From Turritopsis dohrnii (lineage: Eukaryota; Cnidaria; Hydrozoa; Anthoathecata; Oceaniidae): 64,000 nt of DNA. The notes beneath the pieces were generated by a model. The model saw nothing but the letters and a program-made list of their open reading frames with translations. It had not been told where the DNA came from and searched no databases. Both the position numbers and the translations under genes were made by a program. Location: assembly GCA_027922465.2 (NCBI GenBank), contig BQMF02000096.1:744001-808000 (forward strand), written 5' to 3'. Positions within the stretch are counted from its first letter, which is position 1. Each line of letters opens with the position of its first letter. Below, piece by piece: positions 23,084 through 31,861 of this stretch.

Positions 23084-23596
23084 GGGTCATGTGGAATTCA
23101 GATCATTATGGAGATAACAAAATTATGGAGATAACAAAACGGCTTTTTTTAAAGCCACACATTAATAAAAAACATTGCATTGGCTTGACGTTTTTACTGC
23201 CTCAACTCCCACCCTCAAAATTTTTTTCTATTCCCACCAATTATACTAATAACATCACAAATAAGAAATTATATATATACCTTTCCTGGTGACTATTTCT
23301 TTGTAAAGGTCACCCCAAAGTTTGAATTTCTTGTTTAGATCCTTTTTTATTCACCTAAAACAATCTAATAAGAAACACATGATTTATCTTGAGTAGAGTA
23401 TTTAATTTTTATATTGCTATTAATAATTAATAGCAGTATAAAAATTTTTGACAGGAATTGTTTTTGCAAAAGTGGATTTTTTTTTGCAAAAACACAAAAT
23501 TGTTTCTATACGTATTAGGGAAAACAGAAATGCCAAGATAATGTTTTTTCAAATAATTGTAGCTATAAAAATAGCTGTTTTGTAGAGAAGTATTCT
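23084..23596. other. Shared 3' region of the two convergent P-element genes
   Basis: AT-rich 3' ends of both genes, with a small inverted repeat around 23400-23445 (ATATTGCTATTAATAAT / ATTAATAGCAGTAT) that could serve both transcripts as a terminator or polyadenylation region. Confidence 0.3.
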
Positions 23597-24763
23597 CTAA
23601 TGTCCATGATCTAATGATGTTGATCTTTGCTTGATATCACTGCGAAGAGATTTGGTTTTCGATTTTCCACTTTGAAGTTTATGAAGTTGTTGCTTGTTCT
23701 TCGCATATGAATGTGACCTCACTCTGATATAAAGGGTAAATATATCCTCAAGTAAATTTAAAGCAACTTCTTTCTTGATTTTCTCTTCAGCTTTATGTTG
23801 GATTTTAGATAAATTGACTAAAACCCATGAGTCTTTGACCAAAGATGCTACGATACTTTTGCAATCAATTTTCGTGGAGAACTTATATGTGGCTTTCAAA
23901 AAGTATGACTCTGCAGTAGCAAACATTGAAAATGCATGAGTATTAATTCTGAACAAACCACCACGATCTTTAATTTTTACTAACTTTTGATTGCTAATAT
24001 CAGTCTCATCATCGCTGAATTTACAAGCAAGGAGAAAGGACAGTCGATTATCATTATACACAGTTTTTTTCTTTGAAAATCGAATGCGACGGTACAGAGT
24101 TCCAACAACATATCCACCCAGGTAGTAAATGATGGAATTTTGCTTTTCTGAAAAACATTCTTCTGGATTGAAAGATACAACATCATTTTGAAATTTTGAA
24201 TCTGTCAAATGTGCCAAAACATGATTTGCCAGTTCAAAACCAAGAAGCAGATAACTATGTCTATCCAAGTCATTGAGAGTGACTTCTGAATTTGCAAAGA
24301 CTTTGTAAAACTCTGGATAGAATTTCTCTGCATCACCATTAAATTCATGGACTACACCCTTGATCAAGTTATGATATGGCAACACATCTTGAAGGGTGTC
24401 AAATGACAAAGATTTGAAACCATCGATTAAATTTTGTGGGTAGCACTGACCCGCTAATTTCTGTGCTGACTTCTTCAACAGCCCTTTAAGAACAAGTGGA
24501 TGCAATTTTTCTTCTGCCAATGGTATTGAAGTGGAAGTTTGTTGGTCTTTGTGTTTGCTGTTTACATGACGAGACAGCCCTCGTTGTGAAAGACATATTT
24601 TTTCACAAACAGAGCACTTATGCGATTCTTCCTTGACATCAACAATATCAGTATTGATATCGGATGATATTTCATTATTTACTTTAAAATAATCTTCATC
24701 TATTGCTTCAAAAACTGCTTCAAGATCACTGCCAAACAGTTCATCCTCTTGAAACCTCGCCAT
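23597..24763 (-). CDS. C2H2 zinc-finger protein carried by the P-like element
   Basis: 388 codons on minus from ATG 24761-24763 to TAA at 23597. A longer frame reaches 24799 but only by a GTG, so the ATG is used. After an acidic N terminus one C2H2 finger is clear (HKCSVCEKICLSQRGLSRHV followed by HKH-type His), about residues 48-72. The remainder, about 290 residues, has a helical region and a conserved-looking block (YYLGGYVVGTLYRRIRF) that I recall from uncharacterised cnidarian proteins. The C terminus is basic. It lies wholly within the transposon, convergent to the transposase, with no stop or frameshift. It may be a regulator or accessory factor of transposition, or a captured host gene; the function is unknown. 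Confidence 0.7.
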   Translation of the reverse strand: MARFQEDELFGSDLEAVFEAIDEDYFKVNNEISSDINTDIVDVKEESHKCSVCEKICLSQRGLSRHVNSKHKDQQTSTSIPLAEEKLHPLVLKGLLKKSAQKLAGQCYPQNLIDGFKSLSFDTLQDVLPYHNLIKGVVHEFNGDAEKFYPEFYKVFANSEVTLNDLDRHSYLLLGFELANHVLAHLTDSKFQNDVVSFNPEECFSEKQNSIIYYLGGYVVGTLYRRIRFSKKKTVYNDNRLSFLLACKFSDDETDISNQKLVKIKDRGGLFRINTHAFSMFATAESYFLKATYKFSTKIDCKSIVASLVKDSWVLVNLSKIQHKAEEKIKKEVALNLLEDIFTLYIRVRSHSYAKNKQQLHKLQSGKSKTKSLRSDIKQRSTSLDHGH

Positions 24764-25324
24764 GATTGTTTTGAATCTATGACCTCTCAGTCCGGCCACC
24801 CTTATTTTTGATGATTGCGCGCGATACGGCCCGGTGCCCAGACTAGCTCTTTTTCTTGTGACTATGGTGTCAGTAAAGCACAGATCAGACTTTCTTATTA
24901 CTTTCTACGTTTGTTAGCTATCTGTTCTGTCTTTGAACATCAAGGTTTTCAAAAATCAAGTTAAAAAAAGGCAGTTACCCGTTTGATTTCATTTTCGGTT
25001 TCAAAAAATTATAATTCAAAACATGCATTTTTTTTTTACATTTTTTTCTTATAAAAAAAACGTACGTTATAAACAGCTCATGCATGTATAATTCTTTTGT
25101 CTTCTAATAAATTACATTGCTGGTGTGTTGCGATTAGACCCTATTTACACGAGTTAGTAATTTTAAACATTATAATATCGTTTATGCTTGTTTTCCACCA
25201 GTAAGATATCTCAAGAAATAATGTTTACAGAACGTTTAAGAACTTTAAGTAAAATTTCAAATTTAAAAGTATTCTTTTGGCAAGTACTTTTGCTGCTACC
25301 GTTTTGCGCCATCTGGCTCTTGTT

Positions 25325-26152
25325 ACGGTAGCAGCGAAAGCGAATACCGTATTAAAACACCCTTGGACTCCTACTACTACTCCTACTACTACTACTACTA
25401 CTCCGGCCGAAACGGCAGTTTTTAGCCTACGATTTAGAGTATGCGAGTCCCTACTAAAAACTCAATATACATTCTAATGAACGAACGCAGCCTTTTTGAA
25501 TTTTCGAAGGTTTTCAATCACATACATTTAAAATACGTTTTCTTTGATATTTTATCACTTAATTTATGAAGGAATGGATATTAATCAAATAGGTTTACAT
25601 AAAACTGGGACTTTTAGTTACTTTTATGGTACTGAATCAATGAACTTTGGCACTTGAAAATAGATATGATTTTCGTGTCAGTAAAGCACACATCAGACTT
25701 TCTTATTACTTTCTACGTTTGTTAGCTATCTGTTCTGTCTTTGAACATCAAGGTTTTCAAAAATCGAGTTAAAAAAAAGGCAGTTATCTGTTTGAATTCA
25801 TTTTCGGTTTCAAAAAATTATAATTCAAAACATACATTTTTTTTTCGAAGAAACGCGTTTTTTTTTCTACATAAGCTTTTATAAAAAAAACGTACGTTAT
25901 AAACAGCTCATGCATGTATAATTCTTTTGTCTTCTAATAAATTAAATTGCTGGTGTGTTCCGATTAGACCCTATTTACACGAGTTAGTAATTTTAAACAT
26001 TATTATCGTTTATGCCTGTTTTCCACCAGTAAGATATCTCAAGAAATAACATTTACAGAACGTTTAAGAACTTTAAGTAAAATTTCAAATTTAATAGTAT
26101 TCTTGTGGCAAGTACTTTTGCTGCTACCGTTTTGCGCCATCTGGCTCTTGTT
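25325..26152 (+). mobile_element. ~825-bp repeat 'T', copy 2 (uninterrupted)
   Basis: Head-to-tail duplicate of copy 1, directly abutting it: the junction reads CTCTTGTT then ACGGTAGCAGCG. It contains both empty target sites (GTTTTT at 25418-25423 and GTGTCAG at 25675-25681). The main differences from copy 1 are the length of the CTA run and a few substitutions. The 66-residue ORF at 25277 only spans the repeat junction and CTA run. Confidence 0.75.
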
Positions 26153-26199
26153 TTATTTAATTACAGTTTTGTAAAATCGATTCTGGAAGTATTTTTTTT

Positions 26200-27190
26200 T
26201 CAGGGCGTCGGAACATAGGGATATGGACGGAAACACAGAATCTTCATAATCAAGATTTGATTTCTTTATCAAATTCATTGCCTAGATTAATTGAATCTGG
26301 CTTAGCATCTTCTACGAATTCCAAATACTTCAACGGTTGGAACCGATGGTGTAATTGGTGCAAAGACAAACAAGAAGTCGACCAACTTCCAGCAAATCCA
26401 TTCCATGTTGCTTTATTCTTAAATTACGTTTTAACATCCTATAAGACCGAAGGTGCTGTAACCTCGAGTTTCTACGGAATTCGTTGTGGCCACAACATCT
26501 CTGGCCTAATTTCGCCTACCGATAATCCATTCGTTAAACTTGCTTTTGAAGGTGCTTTACGACTCGCATCTTCTGCATTAAAGCATCCAAAGGAACCGAT
26601 TTCACCCGAACTACTTAAAACATTTTTTCATAAATTTAATTGTTTTCCAGTGAACCTGTACAATCCCAGATTCCTGGTAATGTGTTTTCTTGGTTTTGCT
26701 GGATTTTTTAGGATTCAAGAGCTCCTTTCTGTTCAATTAAAACATGCAGTTTTTACCGATACTCACATCGAGGTAACATTGGAAAAGTGGAAATGTGATC
26801 AACATAGAGAAGGCAATACTGTTTTTATTTCAAGACTGGAATCCGATTATTGCCCGGTCAAGTTGCTCGAAAAATTTCTTTCCTTATGCAATGTTAACAA
26901 ATTTTCTGACAAAAATTTTTACTTGATTCCTAGATTATTTAGTTCCAGAAATGGACATGTTGCGTCTAAAAGCCAAGGTATAAGTTACTCTAGAGCACGC
27001 GAGATCTTTATCGAGAAATTGAAAGTGTTTGATTTAGATTACAGAGACTTTGGTTTACACAGCTTGAGATCTGGTGGTGCAACAGCTGCCTCAGCCAACA
27101 ACATTGGTGACAGATTGATATCGAAGCACGGAAGGTGAAGTTCAGAGAAAAGCAAAAATGGATACATAAAAGATTCCTTTAAAGAATGGT
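26200..27190 (+). pseudogene. Tyrosine recombinase of the DIRS-type element, nonsense-truncated
   Basis: The frame is open from about 26200 (no ATG; it follows a T-rich stretch ending CAG) to TGA at 27136-27138. The N-terminal core-binding part has SKYFNGWNRWCNWC and ALFLNYVLTSY. The catalytic domain shows the first Arg in GFAGFFRIQELLSV, a Lys-containing beta region, and the H-x-x-R box in GLHSLRSGGATAAS. The stop falls at the codon after KHGR, where the family usually has Trp; the same frame continues open beyond it to a candidate nucleophile Tyr in KNGYIKDS. One substitution (TGG to TGA) would explain it. The enzyme would integrate the circular cDNA of the element; this copy lacks the nucleophile. 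Confidence 0.8.
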
Positions 27191-27282
27191 TAAGTATCTC
27201 AAAGTCTTTAGGATTGTAATGTACTTTGAGTAAACGGTAATACATAAGCTGCATCTCTACAATCTTTTTCTCTCTCTCGGAT

Positions 27283-27379
27283 TACATGTTGCGAATCCAA
27301 ATACCAAGTCATACCGTGAAATGTTGTTGTTTTCTATTTCATGTAATGTGTGTTACCAAGAGGGAAGATTAGTCGGGAA
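27283..27379 (+). repeat. Split direct repeat B1
   Basis: TACATGTTGCGAATCCAAAT through AGATTAGTCGGGAA, identical or nearly so to B2 at 27888-27984. Its end overlaps the start of A2 by one or two bases. Confidence 0.8.
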
Positions 27380-27535
27380 ATGTTTTTCCCAGCAAACCCG
27401 ATAGCTGGTAAATAAATTTCCCGATGTTTCTGGGAACGAGGTTGAGCATGCGCGGACGCATGGCCATAAAATGGGCGTTGTGGATATCTGTTATTCTCTC
27501 GGATCTCTCAACATACACAGTGTCATAAGTTTTTC
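27378..27535 (+). repeat. Split direct repeat A2
   Basis: Second copy of A1, joined directly to B1. The short ORF over it on the minus strand is a by-product. Confidence 0.8.
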
Positions 27536-27547
27536 AAATGTGTTAAT

Positions 27548-27549
<2 letters not shown>

Positions 27550-27580
<31 letters not shown>
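27550..27580. repeat. 31-base poly(T) tract
   Basis: An uninterrupted T run just after A2, inside the retroelement. It could be an inserted minus-strand poly(A) tail or simple slippage. Confidence 0.8.
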
Positions 27581-27582
<2 letters not shown>

Positions 27583-27887
27583 ATCTTCGACGAGAAATGG
27601 CATCTACAGTGACGAAGGCATGAAGACCTACTCCTGGCATTTGATTTGCTGGTATCAAACAACGTGTTGGAGAAATGGCTTTATTCACATCCATTTGCTT
27701 TTCTTTTACTTGATAGATTGTAGATAATGAGACCCTTATACTTCGAGGGTACCCGTGACTGACGCATTTGGTTCGAAGACAACGTTTCCTCCTTCTAGGG
27801 GGTTTTTCGTTGCCGGCTTAGTCACACATAATAAATGTATATATACACGTACGGTATCTTTATGGGGCATAATTTACTCACACTGTG

Positions 27888-27984
27888 TACATGTTGCGAA
27901 TCCAAATACCAAGTCATACCGTGAAATGTTGTTGTTTTCTATTTCATGTAATGTGTGTTACCAAGAGGGAAGATTAGTCGGGAA
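27888..27984 (+). repeat. Split direct repeat B2, 3' end of the DIRS-type element
   Basis: Second copy of B1. Similarity stops after AGTCGGGAA, which defines the 3' boundary of the element. Confidence 0.8.
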
Positions 27985-28410
27985 TTGATTTTTTTCGTGT
28001 AACAGGCTCGCTGAGTTTACGAATCTCCCTAATTGCATCCCCAATCGAACATGACGTTTTTAGGGAAATATCTCGAGAACCAATATAGATAACTGACGTT
28101 TTTTGGGGATCGGCGGTACGAGTGATAGGGTGACGCAACATTTGGGCCTAAATTTTATTTGGTACTGCGGCTATAACGTGCATCAAAATATTTGATCGAC
28201 GATATCCTCTTAACGGTTGGTCGTTGCAAAACAATCCCAAACATTTTTTTATCAGTGTTTCGAGCTCTACAACATAGATACACTTTCCACATACGATTCC
28301 AAGATTGTATTTTTCGTCAGCTATTTTCGACACGGCATTTCTGCACATCCTTTTCGAAATTAAAGCCGTACAAAACTTTTACGCAACTTCCTAGTCATTG
28401 TCATAATCAC

Positions 28411-28655
28411 GTCACTGAGACGTCATATGACCACGTCCTGACATTATTATTACGATTGAAAATTTGCTTAATCACGATGGAACGCACAGATTTTGACCTT
28501 ATCGAAGTTTGGGAATAAAGAGAGATTCTTCTACGACATCACTATAACGTCACTGAGACGTACGACCCAATCCTGACGTTTTTATTACGATTGAAAACGT
28601 GCTTAACCATGATGGGACGCGCAGATTTTGACCTTACCGAAGTGATGGGAATAAA
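28411..28655. repeat. Two-copy tandem duplication, period ~137 bp
   Basis: GTCACTGAGACGT...TCCTGAC, TTATTACGATTGAAAA and CGCAGATTTTGACCTTA occur in both halves in the same order. Confidence 0.6.
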
Positions 28656-30072
28656 TAAACACATACTTTGAGCTTAAACGTCTTCTAAACAAATATAACT
28701 CTTAAATATATACACTTAAAAAATACAATGCTAGAAAACTATTTCTTTCAGTTTATTTCTTCTTCAACCGTGCAGGGGCATGTTTTAAAACGTCAATTAT
28801 ATCTTCGTTCACAGAAGCTTTTTTAACCACTGGCAGAAATCTCACAGCTTACACACACATCATACAACGTACTACTGTTATAATCAAAAATCATCTTATA
28901 TAATGTAACGAGAGCGAAGTGTCAATAGCACTAATTGTGATCCCAATAGGACAAAAAACAAAGAAGCGATACGCAACGTCAGAGATCATAAAAAACGCGC
29001 GCACGGACCGAATCAATGGACCTTAGCAAAGCTGAAAAAAAACAAACAAAGTGAATATAAAGGACATAAAGTGCAACCAACGTTTCGCACGTGAAAACAA
29101 ACTTTTACTTGTTTGATGAAATACATTACATTGTTATTATTTTGTAATCCATATTTTTTGCGTATAAACATATACTTATTGCTTTGTACAGAAAAAGTAA
29201 AACAACTGTTGTCAGAAAATTTACATTTTTACTTTTATAGAAAACATGCTACTAACTATTTAAGGCACTTTTTTCGAGACATTTTATTTCTTTACGCGCT
29301 TGTCAATATTATTTCTGCCTCGTCGATATCATTTCGCGCATTTCACGCTTGGTGACAGGACATCCACAAGACAAACTTCACCCTACCTCGTCCAAAACCT
29401 TGGTCCCATATTAGGATTTAAATCCCGCTATAAATTTCGTTTTCTAAACGTCGTTCTATCTGGAACTTTTATCCGGCTCTGACAGTTCCATGGGATACGC
29501 GGACTGTATTAGCAAACCGATTTTACGTTTTTCTGTCGTAAGTACGACCATTAAGTCATGTTTTGGTCGTCTTTTCGTCACCTTGGTGACTTCATATTAA
29601 ATGACTTTAAATGAAGTCATGAAAAAGTCATAAAGAGGTCATATGACTTCCTGACCAGATTAAGACGTTGTAATGACGTCATGTGTTTGGTGGGTACTAA
29701 TCGCTTTTTTCTACTTTGAAAACTCCATAAGATCTTTATTGCAATAATATTTATTGTTTATACAACTTATAGGGTTTTGAATGAATAAGAAAACGTTGAA
29801 TGGAATAATTGTTTTCATGCAATACAACAAATTACCACATTTTTTTCTAGTAGTGCGATCAAAAGATTATTTTAAAATGCTTACGCTTCTTACATTCACT
29901 GGTGAAGATTGGATAGCTAGAAACTCACAGAAACGATGATGTTTTGTAAGAACTATTTTATATTTATTGTCCATGAAACTTAAAATACAATCATGAAATT
30001 TGACTCACGAATAAACTTTCAGTTGCTTGAATCAAACCATGATTAATCTTTGAACAATAGCGAAGAACCTTA
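28656..30072. other. No gene recognised
   Basis: AT-rich. Around 29535-29665 the words AAGTCAT, GACTTCAT and AAGTCATA recur in both orientations, giving a small self-complementary patch. Confidence 0.35.
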
Positions 30073-30344
30073 TTAGTAAGTAAGGAAGTAACCGAGAGTT
30101 TTTAAACCTTGCGCGTTCTCCGTAATGGTTCGTTCTTCAGCCCTCAAACAACAGTTGCCTTACTACTAGAGATACGCATATCATTGTTTTAATTTGCCCG
30201 TAGGCCAGTGTGTAGTCAGTTGATAGCTCCTAACGGACTGACACTCCCCTTTTAAAGGGCATCGGAAAGGTGTGTCGAGATGAATGGGCACAAGCACGGA
30301 TCTCAGTGGTCGTACTCAAAGGCACTAACCACTACACCACCACC
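30073..30344 (-). mobile_element. tRNA-headed SINE with (ACTT)n-type tail
   Basis: On the minus strand it begins with a tRNA-like head, GGTGGTGTAGTGGTTAGTGC (A-box-like), followed by GAGTACGACC. A unique body comes next, including AACCATTACGGA and AAAACTCTCGGTTAC, and the copy ends in a CTTACTT run. The body and tail match the truncated copies at 4651-4793 and 55136-55274. A tRNA-like 5' end, short body and simple-repeat 3' end define a SINE. The B box is degenerate, so the pol III promoter may be weak. Confidence 0.6.
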
Positions 30345-30745
30345 GTCAAAAACATTTGATAACCTGATAACTTCTAATATAAACTGTAACACGCTACCAA
30401 AATCAATATTATCAATGTATTTCTTTGAGAGGGTATTAGTTCCAGAGGAGAACTTTGCCCTTATTCCAACATTATCAGAGTTTTTAAATAGAAACCAACT
30501 TTGGAAGGACGATTAATTTCAAGTTAATGAGTTAGTGAGTCAGAAGTTTTAAGCAGTCACAACGACAACGAAGACTTGATTTAAAAATAAACTTCTTACT
30601 GGATGAAAAATTCACTTAGAAAGGAGCACCATTAGGAAATGTTCAGTACATCATTACCTATATTATTAGCATATATACAGGTTCCATGCCCAATGTTAAA
30701 AGTCGTGTTTTATAGTCGTAATGACAGCGGAGACGCAATTATATA

Positions 30746-31071
30746 CAGTGTGTTTCGTAATGTTGGAAATGGAAATTTTAAAGTTGTTTTTTTAAATGAA
30801 TATACCGAATTTCATAATAACTTTTACATCAACAATGGAAAGCCATCTTATCTCCATCACATCTTAATCGACCATTAAAAATTTAATTACATTTTTCCAA
30901 GACATTTTCCTTATTTTTTCAAAAACCACTTTTTCATTTTTCACAAAAATATACTAGCTGAAAGAGCTTGAAAATGGCTTTCCATTGATGTAAAAATTAT
31001 TTTGAAATTCGGTATATTCATTTAAATAAACAGCTTTAAAATTTCCATTTCCAACATTACGAAACACACTG
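30746..31071. mobile_element. TA-flanked mariner-type MITE, copy 1
   Basis: Ends CAGTGTGTTTCGTAATGTTG and CAACATTACGAAACACACTG are perfect inverted repeats flanked by TA. The arms continue through GGAAATGGAAATTTT and the sequence AATATACCGAATTTC. Two small ORFs on opposite strands are arm by-products. Confidence 0.7.
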
Positions 31072-31587
31072 TAATATTTTACTTGTTCCGATTTTTGATT
31101 TGATCGCGTGTATATCGTCATTAGCGTTATGATATTATCAATTGAATAGTGTGTCAATTGTGGTCGTAATGCTTTAAGCTCCGATCTCTAGTGAACAGGA
31201 TTTCGTATTACTTCTTGTAGATTTGATCTACAAGTATAACAGTCAGGGCGCTATGGGCAAAAAATGCGCCAGCAAGATGGACATTTCAAAACCTACTTTG
31301 ACAGATTCCTATACATCTGAAGATCTAAAAAAATTTACTGGCCATTGTGAAAGTGCTTATTGCGCCCACCCAGGAGGATTATTAAAGATAAACGCTCATA
31401 TTGTGACGTCATAAGAGGGTGTGGAAATTTCAGAGTCACTGATAAATCGAAAAAAATGATTTAATCGGTAGATCCTTGAAAAGTAAGATGAGAATGTTTA
31501 CTTTATTTCATGTAATTACAAAAAACAAGAATGTTATTGTGATTCGAGCGTTTCTATTTTACGCCCTTTGTATTCATTGTTATACTA

Positions 31588-31797
31588 ACGGTGTGTTTCG
31601 TAATGTTGGAAATGGAAATTTTAAAGTTGTTTTTTAAAATGAATATACCGAATTAAAATTAATTTTTACACCGTTGGAAAGCCATTTTCAAGTTCTTTCG
31701 GATAGTATGTTTTTGTGAAAAATGAAAAAGTGGGTTTTGAAAAAATAAGGAAAATGTCTTGGAAAAATTTCCATTTCCAACATTACGAAACACACTG
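31588..31797. mobile_element. TA-flanked mariner-type MITE, copy 2
   Basis: Same family as 30746-31071, with a mutated left end (GGTGTGTTTCGTAATG) and intact right end CATTACGAAACACACTG|TA. The interior has lost about 100 bp. Confidence 0.6.
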
Positions 31798-31861
31798 TAT
31801 GACTTAAAATTAATATAGAATGTCATTATCAGTTTCAAATTCATTTTCATCTTCGTCTTAT

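Larger units (their letters stand above)
20260..24866 (+). mobile_element. P-like DNA transposon, two convergent genes
   Basis: 4,607 bp with inverted ends CATAGTCACAAGAAAAA...GTCTGG and CCAGAC...TTTTTCTTGTGACTATG (about 30 bp, with a small indel). It is flanked by GTGTCAG on both sides (20253-20259 and 24867-24873), and repeat-T copy 2 has the uninterrupted site at 25675-25681. P elements make 8-bp duplications; seven bases match here. It carries a THAP-domain transposase gene on plus and a C2H2 zinc-finger gene on minus, meeting tail to tail near 23.1-23.6 kb. The empty-site comparison makes the boundaries very secure. Confidence 0.9.
18763..25324 (+). mobile_element. ~825-bp repeat 'T', copy 1 (with two insertions)
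   Basis: Begins ACGGTAGCAGCG, carries a CTA trinucleotide run, GGCCGAAACGGCAGTTTTT, and ends CTGCTACCGTTTTGCGCC...CTCTTGTT. Copy 2 follows directly at 25325. Without the 1,129-bp element at 18868 and the P-like element at 20260 its own sequence is about 825 bp, the same as copy 2. ACGGTAGCAGC is repeated in inverted orientation about 30 bp inside the right end, so the inverted repeats are slightly subterminal. No protein is encoded by the unit itself. Confidence 0.7.
16655..27984 (+). mobile_element. DIRS-order tyrosine-recombinase retroelement, RT-deleted
   Basis: The layout is A1 (16655-16811), ORFs, B1 (27283-27379), A2 (27378-27535), B2 (27888-27984). A1 matches A2 and B1 matches B2 almost perfectly. 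This A1-ORFs-B1-A2-B2 arrangement is the split direct repeat structure of PAT/Ngaro-type elements, which recircularise through a tyrosine recombinase and leave no target duplication. Coding pieces in order are a gag-like ORF, an RNase H domain and a tyrosine recombinase; no reverse transcriptase is present between gag and RNase H. A second break comes from the tandem repeat insertion at 18763-26152. The copy cannot be autonomous, but the close A1/A2 and B1/B2 identity says it inserted recently. Confidence 0.8.
16414..28031. mobile_element. TIR element (hAT-like?) carrying the retroelement nest
   Basis: The Helitron pieces are separated by a segment with imperfect inverted ends TAGTGGGATTCG and CGAATCTCCCTA, flanked on both sides by ATTGCAT (16407-16413 and 28032-28038). 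A TAG(G/T)G-type end with a 7-8-bp duplication suggests a hAT-like element. Without the inserted retroelement it would be only about 290 bp (16414-16654 plus about 27985-28031), so a non-autonomous copy. Confidence 0.5.
16375..28272 (+). mobile_element. Helitron fragment split by the 11.6-kb nest
   Basis: Left piece 16375-16413 (TTTATGATCACGGGAGAATC) and right piece 28032-28272 (CCCCAATCGAACATGACG to TTCGAGCTCTACAACAT) are the two parts of one copy, as shown by the intact order at 13985-14252. Everything from 16414 to 28031 is inserted between them. Confidence 0.65.

Noticed and set aside
25277..25477. Thr/Pro-rich 66-residue ORF
   Set aside because: It only translates the repeat-T junction and the CTA microsatellite.
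27550..27580. Poly(T) as the tail of a separate minus-strand retrocopy
   Set aside because: No coding or SINE/LINE sequence next to it and no flanking duplication seen; it lies within the DIRS-type 3' region.
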